The translations under genes and the position numbers were made by a program. Of a stretch of 50,865 bases of DNA, positions 1 to 11,792 are shown piece after piece; position 1 is the first letter of the stretch, and every line of letters begins with the position of its first letter. Source of the stretch: Mnemiopsis leidyi (Eukaryota > Ctenophora > Tentaculata > Lobata > Bolinopsidae); assembly GCA_000226015.1 (NCBI GenBank), contig JH152742.1:19387-70251 (forward strand). Reading direction: 5' to 3'. The notes under the pieces were generated by a model. The model worked only from the letters and a program-made list of their open reading frames with translations. It was not told the origin of the DNA and ran no database searches.

Positions 1-254
1 TGAATCAACTTAGCCTGAAGCGTTGTACATTCATTTTGGTATGACTCGACAGTTTCCATTAAATAGCTCACGTATTCAAAAGACCTGCTGCAGACGGAAA
101 CTAGTTCTGGCTTGTTCAATGACCTGGAAAACTTGGGATCTGCAATTTCTTTCAGTTTACCATACGGTTTTCCAAAGTTTTGCAACTGCTGCTTGCTCCA
201 TGAAAAAATCTCCTTCCACATGTAGTTAATTTCTTCAATGTCCATGTTTTCCAT
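1..254 (-). CDS. 5' coding exon of an unrecognised gene, runs off the left edge
   Basis: The minus frame opens at ATG (252-254) and stays open for 84 codons to the window end. It encodes a hydrophilic, non-Cys-rich protein beginning MENMDIEEINYMWKEIFSW and ending in a heptad-like stretch (ESYQNECTTLQAKL) that may be coiled coil. A pyrimidine-rich tract ending TTACAG sits 4-5 nt upstream of the ATG, so this is probably an exon just after a 5'-UTR intron. It is unlike the giant gene's repeats, and joining it to w112 would hit an early stop, so I treat it as a separate gene. Family not recognised. Confidence 0.6.
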   Translation of the reverse strand, partial: MENMDIEEINYMWKEIFSWSKQQLQNFGKPYGKLKEIADPKFSRSLNKPELVSVCSRSFEYVSYLMETVESYQNECTTLQAKLI

Positions 255-806
255 GATCACTGTAACACAACAAGACAAGCGACCAGCTGTACGTTGTCGT
301 GATAACGGTAGAGATAAGCTGTGCGATAAGAGAGAGAAAAACTAGCAACAAATGTGAATGTGTTATTACTAATGTGTTATTACTAATTTCAATCGATAGT
401 GTGTGTCGAATTTTATTGTTGAGATTTGTGCTATGTAAATCAAATCAAATTCGGATTGTTTACAAAAGTGATGCGTTAGCTTTTAATTTATTTCCGGGAG
501 TGCAATCTTTGTTGCATCAAGTTTCGTTTGTCAAGTTTTTAAAATTACAAGAAAGTTTTCCAACGCTTGCACGTTTGTTAAATTCTTTACAACGTAATAG
601 TGTTGCTCGATATTATTTGGTGGTACAACTAATTGAAATCGGTCAATCACTGTCGCATGATACTAAAATTTGTGACCTTTCACAAAAACATTACAGATAA
701 GGCTACTTAAACAAAATTATGAGATAACCAATGATATTTTTACTAAATGATCGGATAATCAACACTGTTGAACTGACCAATAATATCATTTAGAGTCCAC
801 GTAGCT
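255..806. promoter_or_regulatory. Divergent intergenic segment between two genes
   Basis: This stretch lies between the minus-strand start at 254 and the plus-strand start at 807 and may carry both promoters. I see no clear TATA box or CpG cluster. A plus ORF of 133 codons occupies 299-700 and ends in KICDLSQKHYR. It uses AT-rich codons and has no recognisable motif. About one ORF of this length is expected by chance in the window, so I do not call it a gene. Confidence 0.35.
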
Positions 807-927
807 ATGGATACAGACAAAACACATCAACGCACCCTGGTACAATACGCGAACAGATTGGGCTACTCGAAAGCACTGACAATCGAGGCAATCAGCCGAC
901 AAGGAAAGACGTCTGGTAAATCGATAG
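807..927 (+). CDS. Small UBA-like protein, coding exon 1
   Basis: Forty codons from ATG plus one base, then donor ATAG|GTAAAT. Encodes MDTDKTHQRTLVQYANRLGY followed by SKALTIEAISRQGKTSGKSI. The pattern hydrophobic-x-x-LGYS-x(5)-AI-x-x-xG resembles the UBA-like three-helix module at the N-terminus of ZC3H12/regnase ribonucleases. That is a resemblance by eye only. The frame is open upstream to an AG at 792-793, so a further 5' exon is possible. It joins the exon at 1263 with a correct split codon (G|AT = Asp). Confidence 0.6.
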
Positions 928-1262
928 GTAAATTCCGTTTGAAGATTTAAATCTAAGTTTACAGAGAACTGTGAGACTTAACCGGGGGGGGGGGGGAGGG
1001 GTCCAGCAACAAAAATACATCTTTCGTTTTTCCTGGCCGCACGATGTTTTTTTATTTTTTCAAAGGAAATTTTGCCAAAAATTGGATTATGATATTGATA
1101 AATAAGAATTCAGCATTTAAAAGTCAAATCCCATTTTGTTTTTTTGTTTGATAGGGGATGATTGTGAGTTAGTCACTAGATAGCTAACGATCTATCAAAT
1201 ATACCCCGTAATCCTCTGATTGAATCTTTTAGATCGCTTTACTAAATTAACTAAATCCTCAG

Positions 1263-1327
1263 ATTTAATGAGAAACGACATGCTTCACACCCTAATTCTG
1301 CTGAAGGAGGAGAAAAACAGACGCTAA
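1263..1327 (+). CDS. Small UBA-like protein, coding exon 2 and stop
   Basis: Acceptor CCTCAG, two bases finishing the split Asp codon, then LMRNDMLHTLILLKEEKNRR and TAA at 1325-1327. Total product with the exon at 807 is 61 residues. NDMLHTLILL would form the third helix of a UBA-like fold. No AATAAA was seen just downstream, so the 3' end is open. Confidence 0.58.
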
Positions 1328-1404
1328 TCCCAGAGTTTCCCTGGCAACATTATTGATCAGACACACAGTTTCCTGTTCTATATTCAACAACTAAACCGAG
1401 AGAA

Positions 1405-1584
1405 CTAACACCGATGGAATTTGTACCGAACTAAAAACAATCCGCTTTGAAATTCTTCAGCCTTGCTCCGTTTGAGCCTCTTTATGTCGAATGTTAATTT
1501 GGGACCATAAAGTTCAAGCCCTCGCCATTTTGGAAGCTGAGTGCACAGAGAACTTAGTCGATTATGTAAATAACTTTTTGGAAA
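1405..1584 (-). other. Ambiguous open frame, possible exon on either strand
   Basis: On the minus strand, after an acceptor-like TCTTAG, the frame reads LSSLCTQLPKWRGLELYGPK, then a basic stretch (IKRLKRSK) and TAG at 1405-1407. It does not fit the phase of w112: in that phase the segment stops after ten codons. The opposite strand is also open (LAILEAECTENLVDYVNNFL, TAA near 1600). At most one can be real, and conservation would decide. Confidence 0.25.
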
Positions 1585-1633
1585 CTAAGATTATTTAACA
1601 AATTGAAAGTTTTTTAATCAGGACTTGACTTAC

Positions 1634-1725
1634 TTGTAGCCGGGTTCGCATGGGAACAGGCGACCTTCGGACTGTCCAGCGGGGCAGTAGTGGCCCTCCG
1701 GACACGGGTACTTTTCACCCTCCGT
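1634..1725 (-). CDS. Giant gene exon w112 (most 3' exon placed)
   Basis: In 0, out 2 if spliced at CAA|GTAAGT. Encodes [14 protein letters not shown] and CEPGY. If the donor is not used, the frame stops at once (AAG TAA; TAA at 1630-1632). A continuation with in 1 was not found to the left, so this is either the last coding exon or the last before the edge. Confidence 0.82.
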
Positions 1726-4700
1726 CTGAAATTATTTTGTAAATTTATCAAAATCATGCGTTATGTGTTTTAGATGTATCAAAATCATGCGTTATGTGTT
1801 TTAGATGTATCAAAATCATGCGTTATGTGTTTTAGATGTATCAAAATCATGCGTTTAGTGTTTTTAAATGTATCAAAATCATGCCTTGTGTGTGTTTTAA
1901 ATGTATCACTATCATGCCTTAAGCTCATGTGTTTTTAAATGTATCATTTATATGATGCCAGATGTGTTTTTAAATGTACCACAATCATGCCGGATTTGTT
2001 TTTTTATGTATCACAATCATCCCGTAAGTGCTTCCAAATGCAATTGATTTTGAATGATGCTGAGTTTTTAATCAGCCCCTCAAATACCTGAGCTGGCTCA
2101 GGACAATAGTATCCTTCAGGACAATCTTTACATGAGTTTTCGTCCACTCCTCCCGTTTCATCTAAGTATGTTCCTGAAGCAAGGATTTTAGATTTCTAGA
2201 CAAGCCAATTTCAGTGAACTGAAGCGAGGATTGAAATTTTAGATGATTGCTGGGAGATTACATTACACATAAATGCGGGAGATTAACTTTTAACAATTAT
2301 GATTGTATTTTTTTGCTCACAAAATTAACAGTGCAGTATCATTAATAGATTTCTATTAAAGTCTCGAATATTATTTGTCTACCGAATAGTAAACTTAATA
2401 TTTAAACCTGAAGGTAGACTCTAAGTCCAATTCAAATTAACCCTTTGTCAAAATTCTACTTCACGAAAAACTTACCGGATACACACTGAACTGCTTCTGT
2501 CGCTCCTCTAGTGCAGTAATGTCCTTTAGGACATCTCATATCTGGTGGGTCGGGCTGCTTTGCTCCCGATCTGAAAAAATGGGTAATTCGTAGATAAACT
2601 TTCAATTTTCATGCACCAGCGTATAACCAGTATAGGGAAGATTGAGGAGAATACTCAAGAACAAAGTGAAAGATTTGCAAATGAACACTAGAAAATAAAC
2701 TCACAGACAGAGGTAGCCCGGATCACATTGTTTGTCGCACGTTTCCTGGCCCCAAACATCGTTGTATAACCCAGTTCCACATTCTTTAGGGTAAGCACTG
2801 CCGATATCGCAGTAGGTCCCGGGCCAGCACTGTCCTCCTGTACGGTTTTTGCTTCTTATTTTCAAATATGTTCACGATAAAAGCAAAGGATTTCTTTATC
2901 ATTATTAGTCTCAATGATGGTTATAATGTAATATTTCGTCGAAATGTGATTGCGAATTTTTTATTTTGCTTCTTATTTTCAAATATTTTCAAGACAAAAG
3001 CAAATTAAGCCATTATTTTAAGTGTGATTGCGAATATTTGATTAGCGCAGTCAAGCAAAAACTGAATCTCTTGAGAACACGTTTTGAGTATTTAAAAAAC
3101 CGTGTTTCACGTACATTACATATATGTATAATTATATTGACAGAAATACATAAAATATTCTCAGAACACACTGACCAGTATGGTTCTCATCGTCATTACA
3201 GTGCTCGTTGTCTAGGTCACACCAATCAGTGATATTGCAGAGGGAGGTGGGTTGAGACACTTTGGCGCCGCCACGGCAGTAGTATCCTATAGCACACTCG
3301 AAACCTGGGAATATAAGGATTTAATTTTAAATCATGTCAGATCACATCACAAATAACTGCATTGAAGTAAAACAGTTGGTTTAAAGTACTGTTAAAATGC
3401 TGGGGAGGCAAGCCTATTTTCCCTATTCCATTTTTGGCAAAACCGACCATCATATCGGGAAAATCAGTTAATGAAATATAACAGTCTTATTTAAGCACTT
3501 TTCAATATTCTCAATATTATTCGATACGGGTGTTGGAAAAGAAAGACCATATATACGGACCTTCAGTACTTCCCTCTGTACTACAAAACTTTCCAGGTTC
3601 ACATCTCTTGCACGACTGGTCAGACCTGCCTCCTGAATGGGGTTACAAGATTATAATACAGCCCTATTTTTACTATATTCATATCGGTTCCAGAGTTATG
3701 AGCCAACCGTAATTGACAACTTAACCTCACTAAAAACACACAACCTACACCAAATAAAGAAGCCGTAGAAGTATAGTAGCATAGTTTCATAGTGGTAATA
3801 TCGAGCCGTAGTAGTATAGTAGCCGTAGATGTATAGTAGCATAGTAGTATAATAGTAGTATAGTATAGTAGCCCTAGTTTGAGCCGTAGTAGGACAGTAG
3901 CCGTAGTAGTATAGTAACTGTCCTACTAGTAGTAGTATCGAGCCGTAGTAGTAGTATAGTAGCCGTAGTAGTATAGTAGGACAGTTTGATAGTAGTAGTA
4001 TAGTAGCCGTAGTACATAGTATAGTAGGACAGTTTGATAGTAGTATAGTAGCCGTAGTAGTATAGTAGGACAGTTTGATAGTAGTATAGTAGCCGTAGTA
4101 GTATAGTAGGACAGTTTGATAGTAGTATAGTAGCCGTAGTAGTATAGTAGCCGTAGTAGTATGGTAGCATAGTTTGATAGTAGTAGTATAGTAGCCGTAG
4201 TAGTATGGTAGCATAGTTTGATAGTAGTACTATCGAGATTCGATCCGTAGAGGTATAGTAGCCGTAGTAGTATAGTAGGACAGTTTGATAGTAGTATAGT
4301 AGCCGTAGTACATAGTATAGTAGGACAGTTTGATAGTAGTATAGTAGCCTAGTATAGTAGGACAGTGTAACGACCCACCTGTCTGATCGTTGTAAGTACC
4401 AGTCGGACACTTCTCCATGGAGGTAGACCCGGCCGGACAGTAGTGTCCTGTGTCACACTCGTAGTCCGACAGATCGGATATTCCCCTGGCGTTACAGACA
4501 TAGCCCGCATCACACTCCTGAGGTGGGCCAATGTTTTAAGTCAAATCTTAAACTAGACAAAAAATAGTTTAGTCAAATTTCTGAGATAGGACGTCACGTT
4601 TCGTAATTTAAAGAAATTAAATAATACGGTAACAAGTTACACAGACCATGGCCCTGTCCCCTAACCTGGCACTGGCTCTGCTTGGAGTTGGGGTTGTAGG

Positions 4701-7700
4701 TCCCGACATTACAGTCAGTGTGGACAGCACTTCCCTCCGTGCAGTAAGTGCCGGGTAGACATATACCACCCTCGCCGGAGTTGCTGCTTCCTGAGGTGTG
4801 ATAGGTAAGGTAAGGTTTGTGTAGGTGGTCCCATTTATTATTTTATGGTCCCATTTTCAGGGCGCGTGTTAATCAAAATAAATATTACTACATAGACGGC
4901 TATCCCTCTCAGTCTCTCACAAACATATTGGACTCTGTTATAGTTAAGACAAACAAGCAATAATGATCGAGTGGCTTGGTATTTAAAGTTAAACTTAACA
5001 ATTTTTTTAAAAAGTACAAAATTAACAGTACCATCAGGTTGGCTGGTGTTAACTCCTGTTTTGCACCAGAAACCAGGTTCACACGGTAGACCGTCCGTAG
5101 TTCGCCCGACAGTGTCGCAATACTTTCCTGCTCCACAATTCTGGCAAGACCCGATCGAGCTTCCTTGGTCCTAAAATAGGGATTTAGATTTTGGGAAAGG
5201 TTGGAGATATCGCTGAATGAAAATTATGTGCATCGGTTTCGTTAGAGATTCGGTCCTTCACTCCTTTAAAGATACAGTCAGAATACCCAAACGAACAGAT
5301 TTAACTCACGTTATCCAGGAAAGTTCCGGTAGGGCAGGGAGTCTTTACACCGCCACTACAGTAATGTCCGGGCTCACAGTTGGTGATGTTAGTTCCCCCA
5401 TGACATTGCCGGCCATCCGGACACACTTCACACGCGGTCATGCCCTCGCGGGGGGCGTGGAACCCTGCTCCACACTCCTCGGCGGAGCCGCGACCTTCCG
5501 GGCACTGGGAGGAACAGGATGAGCGTCATGGAAACTGGTGGGACTATGGGTCTTTGTTGGTGTTCAGGTGACGTTATAAATACTCTCACGTGACGTCAAA
5601 ATTAACAAATTTTCTGACGCTACTCCACGGAACACTCACGTGACGTCAAAATTAACGAATTTTCTGACGCTACTCCACGGAACACTCACGTGACGTCACA
5701 AACAGTAACACGACGTCACACACTTCTTCTCGTTAAGCGAACCTGAGACCCGATGGGACAGATGGTTTCCTCGCACGCACTAGATCCAGTAGGACAGAAG
5801 TAACCCGGACAACAGTCCCCAGTCCAAGTACCGGACCCAGCAGTCTGGCAGTACTTTCCAGCCGGACAATCAAAACAGGCTGCGTCACTCACCGACCCTG
5901 GGGAAGAAAAAGTAATTTTCAGCACCCTCAATAAATCATACCCTAAAAGCATCATATTAGACTATTAGAGTATTAGAATTGGCTACAATAACTTCATAAG
6001 ATGCAGTTTTATGACCATATCAGTTTATGACCATATCAGTTTTATGACCATATCCAACCTGTAGCTGAGTTGTAAGTTCCAGCAGGACAGTCCGCTTCAG
6101 CAGTCGTCCCGGCGGTACAGTAGTGCCCCGCCGTACACAAACCTTCGGGTGGGTCAGGTCGGGTCGACCCGGGATTACACACGAAACCTGCAGGAGTTCA
6201 TTTAATTTTTCAACTTTCATTATGTCATTTTTTCATGGTTCTGGAACAGATCTACAAATTTGGTTTTAGGAAATTTTTATATTTCAGAAAAATATTTAGA
6301 GCAGTTCGCGTGATGTAAGAATGTATAACTTTTCTACAATGTGTAGGAGTTCTTGGAGAATGTCGTCGTAGGTAATAGCAGTTAGTTCATCTAAAATGTT
6401 CTAGAGATCTAGAAAACTGCCTACTATGTATAATGAAAATTGAAGCAATTTTGATCAAAAATTTTTATCGAGCTACTGTTTTAACAAGAAAAAGATCTGT
6501 AGTTTCTGTACTCAAGAACTAAAGATAAAAGTAGATGTAGTTTCTGTACCTGCACTACAAGTAGCAGTGACTGCACTCTGTCCCTCAGCATCACAGTACG
6601 ACCCGGCAGTACAGTTTGCACAAGAAGACTCTGCCGTGCCACCTGGACGTTGAACTTGTAACAACAGCGCCCATTTTTCTTTTAGTTCTATTATTTCTAT
6701 AAGGTTCTTTTGCTTTCTATTCTATCTCTGCTCTGCGTCTCAACTTAGTCTATTGTTTATTCCAAGGTTATCTAAGATATTGAAGTATTAACAGCTGATT
6801 ACCGACCTTGATCTTTTCTGAATGTACCAATAGGGCACGGAGTAGATGCAGTAGCTCCAGCAAGACAATATCCTCCAGCTGGACATCGGTGTGAAGACGG
6901 GTTTGATACAGTCTGTCTTATCGGGCAGAGGAATCTAAAAAGAGACTAGAGTTGGTAGGAGAATATCTTTAACGGCAGGTATAAATTGTACACATAACAC
7001 GTGACTAAATCATGGGGTCAAGTTATCAAGAGTCTATAAAGACGAACCCAGCGTCACAGTCTCCAGAAACGACACTCTCTCCAGCAGTAGAACAGTACTT
7101 TCCTTCAGGACATGGCGTACACTGCTCCTCTCTAATCAGTTCTATCTCGTCTCCTATGGTGCCAGCCGGACATTGGTTTACCTAGAGGATCGCGTGAGGT
7201 CATGTTCAATCGTGCTCAAACGCGTCATCGTGAGACGTCACGCGTTATCGTGAAACGTCACGCGTTAATGAGAGATACCAACTTGCGATATTTCAAATAA
7301 AAACCTTCAACAAACCACATTTCAATCTTAAACTTACAGTGTAATCAGACGTGTTGACAGGGCAGTAGTAACCCTTGACGCAGGAAAGAGCAGTTCCATT
7401 CCCAGGACAGTACATTCCAGCTTTACACTCACCACATTCCGTCTGTCCTTCTAACTCCGTGAACGTTCCTGTGAACATCACCATTAGCAACGCCACGTTA
7501 GTAACACCATTAGCAACACCATTAGCAACACCATTAGCAACAACATTAGCAACAAAATTAGCAACACCATTAGCAACAACATTAGATTAGCAACACCATT
7601 AGTAATACCATTAGCAACACCATTAGTAACACCATTAGCAACACCATTAACAACACCTTTAGCAACAACATTAGTAACAACATTAGCAGCACCATTAACA

Positions 7701-10700
7701 ACACCTTTAGCAACAACATTAGTAAAACCATTAGCAACACCATTAGTAACACCATTAGCAACAACATTAGTAACAATATTAGGGAGGGGTTTGTTACAGA
7801 AAAAGAGAGTTGTAAACATGGCGCGACCTCATTATGACATTGCAGAAATATGTGTCTACAACACAACTAGATACAAGCAAGGTAAGTTACTGAGTCTCTT
7901 GAAGGTTACTAAGTAACGTAGTAGGTTACTAAGTAACGCAATAGGTTACCAAGTAACTTAACGATAAGTGAAGTAAGATAAAACAAACCTTTCTCGCAAG
8001 GAACTGCGTTAGGAGAGCCCTCCTCACAATAATGTCCGGGAGGACAAATTCTCGCATCATCCGGACTTGAGCCCTGAAGGAATTGTGTCAAGCTGGTCTT
8101 CTTCTTAAATCAAGAGTTTCATCTAATCCTCAAATCTTCATAAGACCCAAATGATGCATTACTGTATCAATTAAATAAAATATTTGATACAGCAAAGCCA
8201 AGATGAGATTTACGAAGTCACTTATTCGTAACGGGTCTAGCTAATAAGTGCGACTGATTATACTTAATTAACATCAGGACCAACCGAAGGACAGTAGTAG
8301 CCCACTTTACACGGGTCTCCGCCCGTAGATCCAGCCTCGCACATCTTCCCAGCTTGACACTCCGAGCATTGGGACAGATCTGGGAGAGGAGAGAGCGTAC
8401 AAAACTATTTCTATGTGATAAGTTCATTGTAAGTGCTTACGTGAAAACAGTTGAAACGTGACAGGCCAAATTAAATGAACAAGTAAAACGCCAAACAGAG
8501 TTAAACATAGAAATAGTTGGAAAAGATACAAGGATGATACAGATAGTCTCCACAACGAACCGGTCGCTGTTTCTAGGGTGTTGTACTTTCCGGGAGGACA
8601 AAGGTTGAAACTGCCGGAGCCAGCAGGACAGTAGTTACCCTGACCACACTTGTGTGCCGTGGGGACGGAACTTCCAGCGGGGCAGTAGTATCCTGGGAAG
8701 GGGCAGCGTTAAGAAATTTGTTACAATTTTTGTTCAATTTTCGTTACTTTTTAACCTTAACAACTGAGCAACTGAAAGTGAAAAAATAGGGTGGCTTCGG
8801 GCAATTAAAAAAGACACAAAACAGCTACCTGCAGTACAGTTTCCGTCTACAGTCCCATTGTTGCCGATCTCACAATAACTACCGGCGGTGCAGTCCTTCG
8901 GTTCTGAAGTTCCTGCCGGACACATCTTGCCAGCAGGACACACCCCTGGGCAGGAAGGGACAGTTTTAGTGAGGAAATAGAGAGGGCGTCTTGTATGATT
9001 CATGAATAAATAGGTTTATTGAGGGTATGTAGAATATAGAGAGAACATTTTCACATCTAGACTTGAAAAAGACAAGATAGAAAGCAAAAACGAACCGCCA
9101 ATGGAGTCATCTCCCTCGCAGTTACAAGCTCCCCCGCTATCGGGACACGGGGTGGCTGTGGGCGAACCCTCCAAACAGTAGAACCCAGCCTCGCAATCTC
9201 CATTAGCCTCACTGCGACCTCCTGGTGGGAATCTAAAGTTAGTCCAGCAAGCCCGCCTGACCTTTGATCATCTAGACCCCTTAAACTTCGAGGTCTTAAA
9301 ACTTATAAGTGACAAATTTTTGATATAAGAATCAAGCTTCCCCTTACAGCTTTACAGACAGTCGTAAAATGCCGACCGGTCAACAACGTTTAACGATAAG
9401 AACAAATACGGCTGAGGTGCACAATTCCAACTTACCACTGCAGTACATTCCAGCTCTACATAAAAGACAGCTTTTGTCCGAAGAGGCCCCCGGATCAGGG
9501 TTGTACGTGCCTGGAGGACACTCTTTAGGGATGTCGGAGCCCTCAGGACAGTATTTTCCTTGCTGCGGAGAAGAAGAGAGTTAGCTCCACATAAACTTCC
9601 AATATCGCATCTAAATATGTTGCTATAGCAACATATTGAAGATGCTGTCACATGAAAAATAAACACGTGTCAACTGACATAACTTACGTCACATTGCTTT
9701 ATAGAGACACTGGTGGTACCGGGACTGGGACAATAAGACCCAGCAGTGCAAGGTTTACAGATATCCGCCCCCGGTCCGTCAGTAAAGTTCCCTGCTGCAC
9801 ACTGTTTCATTGCTTCTGATCCTGCAGGATGCCAGGATATATTCGTTAGCAGTCAATACGAATTAGAGAGTTTGAGGTATTTTGAGAAGAGCATCAATTT
9901 TTTATTTCACGTGACAGTGATTGACCAATGAGAAATTAGCTACGGCCAATTAATATCGAAATATAAGTTTTCTTCATACAGGCAATAAACATTTTTCGTC
10001 CATGCTAAGTATATAAACAACGGTTCTTTAAGCTCCCGAAAACAAACACCATTTTCAAAAAGGAAGTACCTTCGGGACAGTAATATCCCTGCTCGCACTC
10101 CCCGCCCATGCTTTCTTCATCTGGAGTAGCCGAGGTTGAGCCGGCCTTGCAGTAGTATCCTTTAGTACACGGTCCGGTGGGCTCGGTTAGACCCTGTAGA
10201 AGATGTGTTATAACGGGAAAATGATCTACACAGCACACCAATTACACAATTTGCTTTAAATATTATTTCTACGATATCTTAGTCACGTAGCAACACAGCT
10301 TCACAGCGACTAATAAATTAAGCAATTTGCTTACTTGGCCAGAAAAAAATTAAAGAAAAACCGAATGTCCCAAATTTAATATTTGCTGAAGCGTTCGGTT
10401 TTTTGTGGCTGCATGCCTCCCGGTGTAGAACAAGATGTTACTGACCGGATCTTGACAATAGCTGCCAGCCGTACACGTGGTACAGTTATCTCTTGTACTG
10501 AGTCCGGGAGAACCTCCAAACGTTCCTGAAGTGTGGTTAAATAACGCCAGGTGTAAAAGTAAACAAAATTAAGAGTTGTATGACCCAGACAACTTCGGAC
10601 GTACCCCCATAAAACTCGGACGTACCCCCCTAAAAACTCGGACGTACCCCCAGAAAACCTTAGGCGTACCCCAATAAAAACTCGGACGTACCCCAATAAA

Positions 10701-11734
10701 GAGGCGGGATCTACTCCAGAAACCACAAAAGTATTCTAAAAACCTTGGACGTACTCCATTAAATATCGGGTTCAACCCAAAAAACTTACCAGGAGGACAC
10801 TGCTCGGTGGCCTGGTAAGTTCCTGCAGGACAGTAGTAGCCCCGTCTACAGTCTACCGCACTTCCAGTTTCACACATCTTGCCGGCGGGACATTGCACAC
10901 ATTCCCCGTACGTGATATCACTGACAGGAAATTAGTTAGTAAGCGGAGATTTGATGAATAACGAATAAGTTGTGATCTTGATCGCATTGATTCGTTAGCT
11001 GGACATTAACACTGTTAACATTGAAAAATTAAGGGACACAAAGAAGTTTGAAGGTTGGCTGTCTGGGGGGTGGGCATCCCCTCCCATCAAAAGTACTCTA
11101 TGAAGCAGCTGATCACCTGTAGTAGCCAGGGTCGCACGGTGTTTCCTCGACACTGCCCTCCTCGCAGTAGTACCCTGCCCTGCAAGGGTGTTCGTTCCCT
11201 GACTGAGGGGAAGGTTAGAGAAGAATTAGATAGTAGTATGTTAGGGATCTTCGGTTCGACAAAATTAATTTAAGGGCAAAATCTTTAAATATCTGATAAA
11301 TACCAAATAAAAATTTGCAACGGAATTGGGCTATATCAAATTGTTTATCGACGATTGAATTCTTTGGGAGGAGGACCGGAAACAATTCCGTGAAACAGTT
11401 TTCGACTTCTCCCTAAGAATTCTGACGTCTATTTTCATAGTGAAAAATATGAAAAACATACAGAAGATCCAGCAGGACAATAGTAGCCACTAGGGCACAC
11501 CACGCTCTGTCCTTCAACGTCCGGGTCCACTGTACCGGGATTGGGGCAGTACCTTCCTCCGGGACATAACAGACAGTCCGATAAGTTGTCCTGGTGAGAG
11601 TTCGGGCGTCATCTGATCAGGTAGACCAGGCAGACTAGAGTGACAGACAGACAGACTGACAGACAAACAGACTTACAAATAGACAGGCAGACACACACAC
11701 AGACAGACGGACAGACAGACACACAGACAGACAC

Positions 11735-11792
<58 letters not shown>

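Noticed and set aside
3696-4418. Minus ORFs rich in [10 protein letters not shown]
   Set aside because: Translations of the TAGTAGTATAG minisatellite; only the part overlapping w106 is coding, in its own frame.
7484-7866. Minus ORFs of 94 and 111 codons rich in VANGVTN or LLLMVL
   Set aside because: Products of the 12-bp array, which lacks stops in several frames.
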